Shown here: piece by piece, positions 1 through 7,297 of the stretch
Position numbering within the stretch: the stretch's first letter is position 1
Layout: each line of letters begins with the position of its first letter
NCBI GenBank assembly: GCA_035472475.1
Contig: DATIPA010000009.1
Coordinates: 1-10,565 of the forward strand
Source of the DNA: JAFAXD01 sp035472475
Lineage (GTDB): Bacteria > Pseudomonadota > Alphaproteobacteria > Rhizobiales > Xanthobacteraceae
Length of the DNA stretch: 10,565 nucleotides
Direction of reading: 5' to 3'
The notes under the pieces: generated by a model
The model's input: only the letters and a program-made list of their open reading frames with translations
Databases searched by the model: none
Told to the model about the DNA's origin: nothing
Position numbers and translations under genes: made by a program

Positions 1-199
1 AACTATAAACGAACTGAAGTTTCAGATCGCCATACGCAAAGGTGTCCGAAAAACGCGGGCTGACCGCCACCGGCGCCTGCGGCGTGCCGCACTCGAAGCG
101 CGTGAGCGACATTTCCGGTGCCGCTTGTGCGGGACCCGCGAGGATGGCGAGCGTGCCGGCACACGCGCCGGCCGCGACTATGGTCAGTACTCGAGACAT
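1..199 (-). CDS. Exported metallo-beta-lactamase-fold protein, N-acyl-homoserine lactonase-like (N-terminal part only)
   Basis: Only the first 66 codons are present; the gene runs off the left edge. The start ATG (197-199) follows an AGAGGAA ribosome binding site about five bases upstream. Residues 1-27 form a Sec-type signal peptide: basic MSR start, hydrophobic alanine-rich core and AQA cleavage site, so the product is probably periplasmic or secreted. The mature part begins APEMSLTRFECGTPQAPV and goes on to SPRFSDTFAYGDLKLQFVYS. This 'L-x-x-F-x-C-G-T ... S-R-F-S-D' opening is what I recognise from the N-acyl-homoserine lactonase family of the metallo-beta-lactamase superfamily, which hydrolyse lactone rings of quorum-sensing signals. 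The HxHxDH zinc motif would lie beyond the window edge, so activity cannot be judged. The assignment rests on the N-terminal pattern alone and could instead be a related MBL hydrolase. Confidence 0.62.
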   Translation of the reverse strand, partial: MSRVLTIVAAGACAGTLAILAGPAQAAPEMSLTRFECGTPQAPVAVSPRFSDTFAYGDLKLQFVYS

Positions 200-476
200 C
201 GTTTCCTCTCTTGAACTGAAGGAGTGCACCCCCTTTTGGGTTCCATACGCCGGCGCGAGCGTTCTTGGCGACACATCGACACCGGCGCCACCAAGATACA
301 CGCGTGCGTGGGGGGGTGGAATATCTCTTACCGGCCCCCGCAGCTGGCATCTTTGACGCCGCCCACCAAGCGCACGAGCGCGGTGCAGATGTAGGGGCTG
401 CATGCCGACCGCAGCGCTTGCCATCTCGCCGCAATTTGCTCACGCTCGTCCCAGCCGTCGTGTTCAGGAGGCGAAT

Positions 477-1421
477 ATGAGCAAGGTCGGAACTGCTCCA
501 TCACTGGTTTTTGCCGCAGCTTGCATCCAGTTGTTGTCGAGCGCGCAACTCCATGCGCAGGCCTCGCCGGATCCTCAGACGCCGTCGGCAGCCTGGTCGA
601 CGTTCCTCAGCGGCAACGACGCCGACCTGCAGCCTGACCGGATCCGGATCGACTACGAGGAACCCAAGAGCGAGGAGCTTCAGCCGCTCCATCACATGCT
701 GATACGCCGTCACGCGCTCCCGAAGGTAAAGGAGATTTTCAGTCCGCTCCGCTTGCCTGTCGATGTGACGGTAAGGAACGTCGAATGCGGCGTATCCAAT
801 GCCTGGTATCAACGCCCGGTCCTGACCATTTGCTACGAATACGCCAGGGACATCCTCAAGATGGCGCCGCAGCAAACATCGCCCGATGGAATCACGCCGG
901 AGGACGCGGTGGTCGGGCAATTTCTCTATACGGCGGCGCATGAAATGGGCCACGCTGTTTTTGACCTCTTGGACATTCCGCTGTTTGGTCGGCCGGAGGA
1001 CGCTGCCGATGAATTCGCCGCTCACGTGCTGCTGCGGATCGGCAAGGAGGACGCGCGCAAGCTGGTCGAGGGCGCCGCCTATGCGTACGCGGATTATGTG
1101 AAGAAACCGACCGTAACCGTGCCGGTGACCGCGTTTGCCGACGTGCACGGCGCGCCCATGCAGCGTTTGTACAATCTCATCTGTATCGCCTACGGGGCGG
1201 ATCACGACATGTTCGCTGATCTGGTTGGCAGCGGCTTTTTGCCCAAGGAGCGGGCGCCGAATTGTAAGGTCGAGTTCGGGGAGCTCAATTTTGCGTTCCA
1301 GCGTCTGATCTACCCGTATCTCGATCCAAAGCTGCTTGCCGAAGTCTTGAGCAAGTCGTGGGTCCCCGCACCTAACGCCCGGCCACCGCGACTTTCCGAC
1401 ATGACTCGCGTCGCGCCATGA
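477..1421 (+). CDS. Exported DUF4344 family putative zinc metallopeptidase
   Basis: The product is 314 residues. The ATG at 477 is preceded by AGGAGG (466-471) at five bases, so I prefer it to the in-frame ATG at 402, which has no such site and would put a non-signal extension before the signal peptide. Residues 1-29 form a Sec signal peptide ending near LHAQA, so it acts outside the cytoplasm. The zincin motif HEMGH is at 155-159, with the glutamate as expected catalytic residue. It is followed by GRPEDAADEFAAH (171-183), whose acidic residues may include the third zinc ligand. This pairing, with cysteines at 104, 119, 236 and 263, is the pattern of the DUF4344 metallopeptidase family. The natural substrate of that family is not established to my knowledge. 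The gene stands alone, divergent from the lactonase-like gene and convergent with the cytochrome c gene, so context gives no clear role. Confidence 0.85.
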   Translation: MSKVGTAPSLVFAAACIQLLSSAQLHAQASPDPQTPSAAWSTFLSGNDADLQPDRIRIDYEEPKSEELQPLHHMLIRRHALPKVKEIFSPLRLPVDVTVRNVECGVSNAWYQRPVLTICYEYARDILKMAPQQTSPDGITPEDAVVGQFLYTAAHEMGHAVFDLLDIPLFGRPEDAADEFAAHVLLRIGKEDARKLVEGAAYAYADYVKKPTVTVPVTAFADVHGAPMQRLYNLICIAYGADHDMFADLVGSGFLPKERAPNCKVEFGELNFAFQRLIYPYLDPKLLAEVLSKSWVPAPNARPPRLSDMTRVAP

Positions 1422-1499
1422 TGTTCACAGCGGGGAAACGATTGTCGGGCGTCTGCGGGCAGGAAAAGGCTCTCGGAACGGCTGGTTGGGCGGCGATCA

Positions 1500-1541
1500 G
1501 GCGCGCGTCCCCCGGCGTTGCCGGTCGCAGGCGAGCGCGCC
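1500..1541 (+). terminator. GC-rich nested hairpin downstream of the DUF4344 gene
   Basis: An outer stem GGCGCGC/GCGCGCC (1500-1506 with 1535-1541, seven perfect pairs) encloses an inner stem CCGGC-GTT-GCCGG (1512-1524). It lies about 80 bases after the metallopeptidase stop codon. No T-run follows, so it is not a classical intrinsic terminator. It may be a transcript 3' end structure or chance in GC-rich DNA. Confidence 0.25.
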
Positions 1542-1659
1542 CCGGAGGGAACCTACCGAATAGGGAACACTTAACCTGAGCACTCCCTTGCAGTCCGACT
1601 GGCTGGGTGGGGTGAGCACTCATGCTGGCCGATGGAAGCGGAACGATGCCGGACATGGT

Positions 1660-1704
1660 GCTCGTCCGCGCTGACGAGCGCGCGGCCTGGGCTCAGGGCC
1701 GCGC
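1660..1704 (-). terminator. Tandem hairpins at the 3' end of the cytochrome c gene
   Basis: Two perfect hairpins abut: GCTCGTC-CGCGCT-GACGAGC (1660-1679) and GCGCGGCC-N9-GGCCGCGC (1680-1704). The second one spans the stop codon (1693-1695) of the minus-strand cytochrome gene. Placement between two convergent genes suggests transcription termination or 3' end protection, possibly in both directions. There is no T-run on either side, so the terminator call is an inference from position and stem strength. Confidence 0.4.
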
Positions 1705-2283
1705 TGCCAGGTAGCGCGAGAGCGCCAGGATATCAGCGTCGTTGAGCTCGAACATGACGTCCGCCATCGACGCGACGCCGGAGCCGACACGCTGGCCCGA
1801 TTTGAAATCGCGCAGCGCTTTCACCAACACATCCTCACGTTGGCTGGAGAGCCGCGCCGCCGCGCGGAAGCCGTTGTAGTCCTCGGCGTGACACGAGCGG
1901 CAGCGGTGCTGCGCCGCAAGCTCCTCGCCGCGTTGCGCGAGCGCGTCAGGCAGTACGGCCGGCTTGGGCGATGGCAACGACGCATAATAGGCGCCGAGAT
2001 TGCGGATCTCCTCGTTGCTCAAAGCCTCGCCGATCGGCTGCATCACCTCGTCTTTTCTGGCGCCGGAACGATAGTAGACGAGCTGCCATTGCACGAATTC
2101 ATCGGGCTGGCCGGCGAGCGAGGGCGTCAGCGGCGTTTGCGAAACGCCGTCCGCGCCGTGGCAGGGCGCGCAAGCCTCGGCCAGCGCCTTGCCGGCCGCC
2201 ACATCCGCAGCGCCTGCGCGCCCGCCCAAGGCGGTGAGCACGGCCGCCGCGCAGAGCCCGATCAGCAGACGATGAGCGTGCAT
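1693..2283 (-). CDS. Di-haem cytochrome c, c4/c553-like, periplasmic
   Basis: The product is 196 residues. I start at the ATG 2281-2283 because the signal peptide begins there; the in-frame ATG 63 bases upstream would add a polar, non-signal stretch. A weak AGGT precedes the chosen start. Residues 1-26 form a Sec signal ending AGA-A. Two class I cytochrome domains follow. Domain 1 has CAPCH (38-42) and probable axial Met81. Domain 2 has CRSCH (128-132) and probable axial Met173. The two methionines sit the same distance (18 residues) before the matching tyrosines of the C-terminal helices (Y99, Y191), supporting an internal duplication as in cytochrome c4. It lies downstream of the PQQ-type dehydrogenase on the same strand, so it probably takes electrons from that enzyme and passes them to a terminal oxidase. 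The 289-base gap carries a palindromic repeat, so co-transcription is likely but not shown. Confidence 0.9.
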   Translation of the reverse strand: MHAHRLLIGLCAAAVLTALGGRAGAADVAAGKALAEACAPCHGADGVSQTPLTPSLAGQPDEFVQWQLVYYRSGARKDEVMQPIGEALSNEEIRNLGAYYASLPSPKPAVLPDALAQRGEELAAQHRCRSCHAEDYNGFRAAARLSSQREDVLVKALRDFKSGQRVGSGVASMADVMFELNDADILALSRYLAARP

Positions 2284-2353
2284 CGTAGACCTGGAGAGAA
2301 ACCGGAGCGTTGGCACACGGTTGCATCTCTCCCCGCCTGTATGCATGGGCTGG

Positions 2354-2489
2354 TCCCCCTCACCCGGCGCGCAACGGCGCGCCGACCTCTCCCCGCCGGG
2401 GAGAGGTGGAGCTTGCGGCGCGGCGGTGCCACAGGTTCACCTCTCCCCGGCGGGGAGAGGTCGCGAGCGAAGCGAGCGGGTGAGGGGGA
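2354..2489. repeat. Nested palindromic intergenic repeat (REP/RPE-like mosaic)
   Basis: Two 23-base perfect palindromes with an odd centre, of form ACCTCTCCCCG-C/G-CGGGGAGAGGT, lie at 2385-2407 and 2439-2461. They are exact reverse complements of each other, differing only in the central base. They are enclosed by a 13-base inverted repeat, TCCCCCTCACCCG (2354-2366) and its complement (2477-2489). A partial unit CTCTCCCCGCC occurs just outside at 2327-2337, and CGAGCGAAGCGAGCG lies near the right arm. Such GGGGAGAG-type palindromes are dispersed in the intergenic DNA of Bradyrhizobium and Rhodopseudomonas relatives; I recall this from general knowledge and did not search. In RNA the whole element would fold into a large cruciform between the dehydrogenase and cytochrome genes. 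There it may attenuate transcription or set a messenger end. Confidence 0.85.
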
Positions 2490-2572
2490 TCAACATCTCG
2501 ACATTAGCTTGTAAAAGCGCCACGTGCGATTGCCCTGCCGGAGGCAACGCGCAGCGCCGTAAGCGTAGCGGA

Positions 2573-3844
2573 TTACTTGGCGTAGCTGATCCGATAGATC
2601 GCGCCGGTGAAATCGTCGGCGACCAGCAGCGAGCCGTCCTGGGCCTGCAGCACGTCGTTCGGCCGGCCGCGATATTTGCCGTCAGGGCCGATCCAGCCGG
2701 TCGCGAACTCCTCCTGCTTCACGTTTTTGCCGGCCGGGTCGGCGATGACGCGCATCAGCCGCCCGCCCTGGAACTGGTGACGGTTCCAGGAGCCGTGCTC
2801 GGTGACGATCATGTTGTTCTTGTAGTCAGCCGGGAACTGATCGCCGGTGTAGAACTTCATGCCGAGCGGGGCCACGTGCGCCCCGAGCTTCAGCGCCGGA
2901 GGCGAAAACTCCGAGCACTTTCGGCCCATCGCGAACTTCGGATCCGGAATGTCGCCCTGGTGGCAGTACGGATAGCCGAAATGCTCGCCCAGCCTGGTGA
3001 CGTGGTTGAGCTTGTCGCTCGGCACGTCGTCGCCGAGCCAGTCGCGCGCATTCTCGGTGAACCAGTAGTCGCCGGTGCGCGGATCGACGTCGCCGCCGAC
3101 GCTGTTGCGCACGCCGAGCGCGACGACTTCCGCAAGACCGTTGGCCGGATTGACGCGCCTGATCTGCGATACCGAAGTCGGCGGCAGGCAGATGTTGCAG
3201 GGCGGACCGAACGGGACGTAGAGCCAGCCGTCCTTGTCGAAGGCCAGATATTTCCAGCCATGCGCCGGGTAGGGCGGCATGTCGTCGTAGACGACCTGCG
3301 GCTCCGGCATCTTGTCGAGGCTGGCTTCGGGATTGTCGTACTTGTAGAGCTTGTCGATATCGATGACATAAAGCGCGCCGTCGCGGTAGGCGATGCCGGT
3401 CGGCATCTTCATGCCCTTGAGGATGGTCTTGACCGTCCGCTTGCCGCCCTGGTCGGTGACCGCGTAGACGTTGGTGGCCAGGAACGAGCCGACATAGAGC
3501 GTGCCGTCCTTGCCCCACGCCATCTGCCGGGCCTGCGGCATTCCGCTCGCCCACAGCTCGATCTTGAACCCCGGCGGCAGCTTGATGTTCTGCAGGGTGG
3601 CCTTGATCTCGTCGTCGGTGAAGCCGGTCGGCGGTGGCAGCGTATTGAGGACGTGAGTGCCCTTCTGCGCCGCTGTCTCGTCGCCCATGTACCAGTCGTC
3701 CGGCGGATGCAGCCAGAAATCTTTCTTGGTGGAATCGTAGGATTTGAGATCCTCGGTGCGCGCACCGGACGCAAACAGCAGTCCGCCGACGGCGACTGCA
3801 GCCACGATCGCTGCACCAGCCCGCAGGCTTGCAGACAGCGTCAT
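2573..3844 (-). CDS. PQQ-dependent sorbosone/glucose dehydrogenase-type beta-propeller enzyme, exported
   Basis: The product is 423 residues. The ATG at 3842-3844 has a strong GGGAGGA site five to six bases upstream, so the longer frame from 3922 is rejected. Residues 1-28 form a signal peptide with a hydrophobic core, so the enzyme is periplasmic. The rest matches the soluble glucose/sorbosone dehydrogenase family (COG2133): repeated 'DGTLYVG', 'DGALYVID', 'DGWLYVPFG' and 'DGSLLVADD' blades. His196 in AHGWKYLAF lies where the catalytic base is expected, and GVRNSVGG (244-251) gives the Arg246-Asn247 pair that contacts PQQ in soluble glucose dehydrogenase. TEHGSWNR is at 348-355. These enzymes oxidise sugars or other alcohols/aldehydes using PQQ; the substrate here is unknown. 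Cysteines 216 and 219 (CNIC) have no following His, so they are not a haem site; with 294 and 310 they may form disulfides. The next gene downstream is a di-haem cytochrome, a plausible electron acceptor. No PQQ synthesis genes are in the window. Confidence 0.88.
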   Translation of the reverse strand: MTLSASLRAGAAIVAAVAVGGLLFASGARTEDLKSYDSTKKDFWLHPPDDWYMGDETAAQKGTHVLNTLPPPTGFTDDEIKATLQNIKLPPGFKIELWASGMPQARQMAWGKDGTLYVGSFLATNVYAVTDQGGKRTVKTILKGMKMPTGIAYRDGALYVIDIDKLYKYDNPEASLDKMPEPQVVYDDMPPYPAHGWKYLAFDKDGWLYVPFGPPCNICLPPTSVSQIRRVNPANGLAEVVALGVRNSVGGDVDPRTGDYWFTENARDWLGDDVPSDKLNHVTRLGEHFGYPYCHQGDIPDPKFAMGRKCSEFSPPALKLGAHVAPLGMKFYTGDQFPADYKNNMIVTEHGSWNRHQFQGGRLMRVIADPAGKNVKQEEFATGWIGPDGKYRGRPNDVLQAQDGSLLVADDFTGAIYRISYAK

Positions 3845-4064
3845 CTTGTCCTCCCTTGAACCGGATTCCCCAAACCGATCCCGCAACCGGAGCGAATGAT
3901 AGTCAGTTTGCCGGCGGCTCACCAGTCAATGGATGGGGCCCCGCCCGGCTGCCGCCACGTGACGAAAACGGCGCTGGCCTGCCATTCTTTTATTGGTCTC
4001 GATGTTGCCGTTCAGGCAGACTGCGAACAAATTCACTTTAGAACGCATGTCCGGGAGGATGCTC

Positions 4065-5033
4065 ATGCTTCGCCGCCGAGATGTCCTGCAGCTCGCCACT
4101 GCAGCGGCCGCGGTCCCGCTTGCTTTTGATCTTGGCAGGGCTCAGGCATATCCGGCACGGCCCGTGCAGATTCTCGTGGGCTTTCCCGCCGGCAGCGGGC
4201 CCGACATTGTCGCACGCTTGGCGGCGCAGTGGTTGACTGAGCGGCTCGGCCAGCAATTCGTCGTTGATAACAGGCCGGGAGCCGGCAGCAATCTCGCCAC
4301 CGAAGCCGCCGCGCGCGCAGCGCCGGACGGCTACACCCTGCTGATGACCGTTGCGACCAATACCGTCAACGCAACGCTCTACGACAATCTCAAGTTCGAT
4401 TTCCTGCGCGATATCGCGGCGGTCACTTGCATGGCCGGTACCGCCTATATCATGGCCGTGACGCCATCATTGCCGGCGAAAACCGGACCCGAGTTCGTCG
4501 CCTACGCAAAAGCCAATCCGGGCAAGATCAACATGGCATCGTCCGGCACCGGCAGCGCGTCGCACGTGACCGGCGAGTTGTTCAAGATGATGGCCGGCGT
4601 CGACATGGTCCACGTCCCCTATCGCAGCAACTATCTTCCCGATTTACTGTCCGGTCAGGTGCAGGTCACGTTTGCGCCGACGCCTTCGGTGATCGGTTAC
4701 ATCAAACAGGGTCAGCTTCGCGCTTTAGGCGTGACGTCCGCCACGCGCATGGAGCTGTTGTCGGACGTACCGGCCGTTGCCGAGTTTGTACCAGGCTATG
4801 AGGCGATCGGCTGGTACGGCTTCGGCGTGCCCGCCGGCACGCCAAGCGAGATCATCGACAAGCTCACTAAAACGATCAACGCCATCGTCGCGGAGCGTGC
4901 CGCTCAGGAGCGGCTTGCCAGCCTGGGCCTCGACCCAATGACGATGACCACGACGGAATTCGACAAGTTCGTACGCAATGAAACCGAAAAGTGGGCGAAC
5001 GTGCTCAAGTTCGCAAACATCAAGGCGAACTGA
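4065..5033 (+). CDS. Bug/TctC-family solute-binding protein (first copy)
   Basis: The product is 322 residues, the usual length for the family. Three in-frame ATGs occur (4047, 4059, 4065). GGGAGG at 4053-4058 sits six bases before the third, so I start at 4065. Residues 1-28 are an export signal with MLRRRDVLQLA (a twin-arginine-like pattern) and an AQA cleavage site before YPARPVQ. Family hallmarks follow: FPAGSGPDIVARL (40-52) in the first ligand loop, NRPGAGSNLATEAAARA near 69-85, PDGYTLL (87-93), SSGTGSASHVTGELF (159-173) and VHVPYR (182-187). Such periplasmic proteins bind small carboxylates or related compounds for the tripartite tricarboxylate transporter, or act as orphan sensors. 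No TctA/TctB genes are nearby, so it is an orphan here. It is divergent from the sorbosone dehydrogenase (220-base gap) and convergent with the SDR gene. The ligand cannot be inferred from sequence. Confidence 0.93.
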   Translation: MLRRRDVLQLATAAAAVPLAFDLGRAQAYPARPVQILVGFPAGSGPDIVARLAAQWLTERLGQQFVVDNRPGAGSNLATEAAARAAPDGYTLLMTVATNTVNATLYDNLKFDFLRDIAAVTCMAGTAYIMAVTPSLPAKTGPEFVAYAKANPGKINMASSGTGSASHVTGELFKMMAGVDMVHVPYRSNYLPDLLSGQVQVTFAPTPSVIGYIKQGQLRALGVTSATRMELLSDVPAVAEFVPGYEAIGWYGFGVPAGTPSEIIDKLTKTINAIVAERAAQERLASLGLDPMTMTTTEFDKFVRNETEKWANVLKFANIKAN

Positions 5034-5148
5034 TGTCGCCTGTCGACGGCAGGGCCGACGTCAAATCCTAATTGAGCGACTTTCCGCTTTTGACCACAGC
5101 AAACACTTGGCGTGGGTTCGATTGATTCGTGTCGCCGGATGGAACTCG

Positions 5149-5922
5149 CTAGATGATCGAAAGCCCGCCATCGACCATCAACGTGGCGCCGGTGATAAAA
5201 GAGGCTTCATCGCTTGCCAGCCAAAGGATCGGCCATGCGATTTCCTCCGGCGTCGCCCACCGCCCAAGCAAGGACGTGGTCTGCCGTTCCGTCTGCAATT
5301 GCTCGATGCTTTTTCCGGCGGCGCGCGCCCGCGTCAGGTGGAAACCGGTCAGCGTAGAACCAGGACAGACCGCGTTAACGCGCACGCCGTAGGCCGCCTC
5401 CTCGCATGCCAGCGTTCGCGTCAAGGCGAGCATCCCGGCCTTGGTCGCGTCGTAGAGGCCCATGCCTTTGCGGCCCGCGATTGCGTAAGCCGACGACACA
5501 TTGACGATGCTGGAGCGCACGGTTTTGCGCATGGTTGGCAGCGCAGCCCGGCAATAGTTCGCAGCTCCTATCAGATTAACGCCGACCGTCGCCTGCCATT
5601 CGGCGGGCGTAGCATCCGCAACCGCCGAGGAATTGCGCATGGAGGCGTTGTTCACCAGGACATCGACGCGAGAAAATTTCTGCAGGGTTTCCTCTACCGC
5701 TCGCGTGGCCTTGCCGGCGTCACTGACATCGGCGAGGAGCGTAGCGACGTGCGCGCCCGGTACGCGATCGAGAATCTCTGCTTGCGTATTGGCCAGTCCC
5801 TCTTGACTGGCATCGACGAGCATCGCTTTGCCGCCCTCGGCACAGAAAATCCGAGCGGTGGCGGCACCAATGCCCGAGCCGCCGCCCGTGATCAAAGCAA
5901 CCTTGCCGGCAACCCTGTTCAT
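5149..5922 (-). CDS. Short-chain dehydrogenase/reductase (SDR), classical type
   Basis: The product is 257 residues, typical of classical SDRs. The Rossmann glycine motif TGGGSGIG is at 12-19, and Asp37 at the end of strand beta-2 points to NAD(H) rather than NADP(H). ADVSD (64-68) and NNAS (91-94) follow. The catalytic tetrad is Asn116, Ser144, Tyr157 and Lys161 (YDATK), with PG at 187-188 and DGG near the C-terminus. All key residues are intact. It is the last gene of the minus-strand unit, starting 60 bases after the Rieske oxygenase. A dehydrogenase next to a ring-hydroxylating oxygenase often oxidises the diol or alcohol product, which is the role I infer. The ribosome binding site is weak (AAAG about ten bases upstream), so the start rests on alignment of the N-terminus with the family (cofactor motif at residue 12). 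General oxidoreductase names such as 3-ketoacyl-ACP reductase are possible but fit the context less well. Confidence 0.92.
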   Translation of the reverse strand: MNRVAGKVALITGGGSGIGAATARIFCAEGGKAMLVDASQEGLANTQAEILDRVPGAHVATLLADVSDAGKATRAVEETLQKFSRVDVLVNNASMRNSSAVADATPAEWQATVGVNLIGAANYCRAALPTMRKTVRSSIVNVSSAYAIAGRKGMGLYDATKAGMLALTRTLACEEAAYGVRVNAVCPGSTLTGFHLTRARAAGKSIEQLQTERQTTSLLGRWATPEEIAWPILWLASDEASFITGATLMVDGGLSII

Positions 5923-5982
5923 ATCGACGGACTTTATATTCCGTTGGATCGAACGCGCGGAACCAGGCGCAATCGGCGCTGC

Positions 5983-7254
5983 TCAGATCGAGTAGACCGG
6001 CTGGTTCAAGCCATCGGCCAGATGCGCCGTGGCCCAGTTGCGCGGATTGATGGCCCGGTCGAGCAGAACGCCGGCGGCACGGACACGTTGTTGGCTGGCG
6101 TCGAGCGCGGGTGGTTCGACACCGTTCTCGAGCCCCACGGCCGCCTCATAGAGCAATCGCCGCGCCAACATGATTGCGCGGTCGGTTGGAAGCAGCTTCT
6201 CGTTTTCATGGTCCTGGATCGGGCCCATGCTTTCCTGCAGGGAAGCATCCTGCGCGGCGAACCCGAACACGCCGCTATAGGCGCGCTTCTCCTTCTGGGC
6301 CTTGCGATCCATGAGGTAATCGTTGTCTTTGTTCGCGACCGGACGGAACGTGCCGGGCTCGTAGGGGCAGTGGATTCCCTTGCCCTCTTCCATGTCGCAC
6401 CGCTCCTCGGCCGACAGCGGCTTGTTCGGATGAAAATTGATGCTCCAGGCCCAGCAATTGTGGTCGTCAACCGGCACCCAGACGTGACCGCCGAGGGCAT
6501 GGTCGCCAAACGGCGGAATCAGGGTGAACCATGGGAACAGCCATTGCGTCACCCGCCAGTAATAGGAGTCCGGCTCGCCGTTGCGCCGCCCGAATAAAGT
6601 CAGGCCACAAGCATTCTTCTCGATCTCAAAAATCACGTTGCCGTCGGCCTTGATGTAGTCGTTCGCCTTCGTATCCCGGTGCATCGGATCGTCGTCGACC
6701 TCGAACCGGTGCACGTATGTCACATGGCTGGTGTCGATGCCGCCCTCCATTGCCTGCAGATAGTTGCATTCCTGCAGACGCTTCGAAACGAACACATGAT
6801 TTGCCGGCAGGTCGCACCATTCGACCGCGGGCGGCGCCGGCTGCTTCTCCTGCGGCCCCAGATAGGCCCACACGATCCCGGCGCGCTCCATGCACGGATA
6901 ACCCTTGATCCCCATGGATGCGCAGACCTGCGGCGCCGACGGCACGTCCACGCAGCTGCCGTCGCGAGCGAACTTCAGGCCATGGTAGGAGCAGCGGATG
7001 CCGTTGTCCTCGTTGCGGCCGAAATAGAGCGACGCGCCGCGATGCGAGCAGAACTCGCTGATCAGGCCGGCCTCGCCGTCGGTGGCCCGAAAGGCGAGAA
7101 GCTTCTCGCCGAGAATTTGCACCCGCACCTGCGGCCCGTCGGGCTCGGCGATCTCACGCGACAGCATGATCGGTACCCAATAACGCCGCAGCAGATTGCC
7201 CATGCGGGTGCCGGGACCTGTTCGCACCAGTGTTTCCGCCGTTTCCTTTTTCAT
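5983..7254 (-). CDS. Rieske non-haem iron aromatic oxygenase, alpha subunit (phthalate-dioxygenase type)
   Basis: The product is 423 residues. The ATG at 7252-7254 has an AAGGA upstream, and the protein opens MKKETAETLVRTGPGTRMGNLLRRYW, the usual opening of phthalate 4,5-dioxygenase-like oxygenases. The longer frame from 7374 would overlap the upstream gene and is rejected. The N-terminal Rieske domain has Cys69-x-His71 and Cys88-x2-His91, binding a [2Fe-2S] cluster. The catalytic domain has Asp174, His177 and His182 in GGIDTSHVTYVH; the two His should bind the mononuclear iron, with an acidic third ligand near ESMGPIQDHENE (341-352). The enzyme should hydroxylate, or O/N-demethylate, an aromatic substrate using O2 and electrons from a separate reductase, which is absent from the window. 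The gene lies 43 bases after the second Bug protein and 60 bases before the SDR, indicating one transcription unit. The exact substrate is unknown. It has no signal peptide and is cytoplasmic. Confidence 0.93.
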   Translation of the reverse strand: MKKETAETLVRTGPGTRMGNLLRRYWVPIMLSREIAEPDGPQVRVQILGEKLLAFRATDGEAGLISEFCSHRGASLYFGRNEDNGIRCSYHGLKFARDGSCVDVPSAPQVCASMGIKGYPCMERAGIVWAYLGPQEKQPAPPAVEWCDLPANHVFVSKRLQECNYLQAMEGGIDTSHVTYVHRFEVDDDPMHRDTKANDYIKADGNVIFEIEKNACGLTLFGRRNGEPDSYYWRVTQWLFPWFTLIPPFGDHALGGHVWVPVDDHNCWAWSINFHPNKPLSAEERCDMEEGKGIHCPYEPGTFRPVANKDNDYLMDRKAQKEKRAYSGVFGFAAQDASLQESMGPIQDHENEKLLPTDRAIMLARRLLYEAAVGLENGVEPPALDASQQRVRAAGVLLDRAINPRNWATAHLADGLNQPVYSI

Positions 7255-7297
7255 CGCTTGCGATCCTTCTCGTCTAGCCGTCCCGTCGAGGCCGGCG

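Noticed and set aside
263..295. Imperfect inverted repeat TCTTGG...CCAAGA upstream of the metallopeptidase
   Set aside because: Only six pairs before a bulge and no second copy, so it cannot be told from chance.
3..443. A 146-codon minus-strand frame at the left edge
   Set aside because: It is arginine-rich and featureless. The real gene is in another frame from 199, with a ribosome binding site and a signal peptide.
1372..1656. A 94-codon minus-strand frame between the metallopeptidase and the cytochrome
   Set aside because: It overlaps the metallopeptidase 3' end, has no ribosome binding site and shows no recognisable pattern.
3191..3202. CNIC in the dehydrogenase as a haem c site
   Set aside because: No histidine follows the second cysteine, so the CxxCH motif is not met.
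2321..3859. A 512-codon open frame on the plus strand opposite the sorbosone dehydrogenase
   Set aside because: Its composition (rich in V, R, A, D, H) is typical of antisense frames of GC-rich genes, and the opposite strand encodes a clear propeller enzyme with family motifs.
4978..6597. A 539-codon plus-strand open frame across the SDR and Rieske genes
   Set aside because: It overlaps two genes with intact catalytic motifs, has no domain signature and no ribosome binding site, and is explained by GC-rich codon structure.
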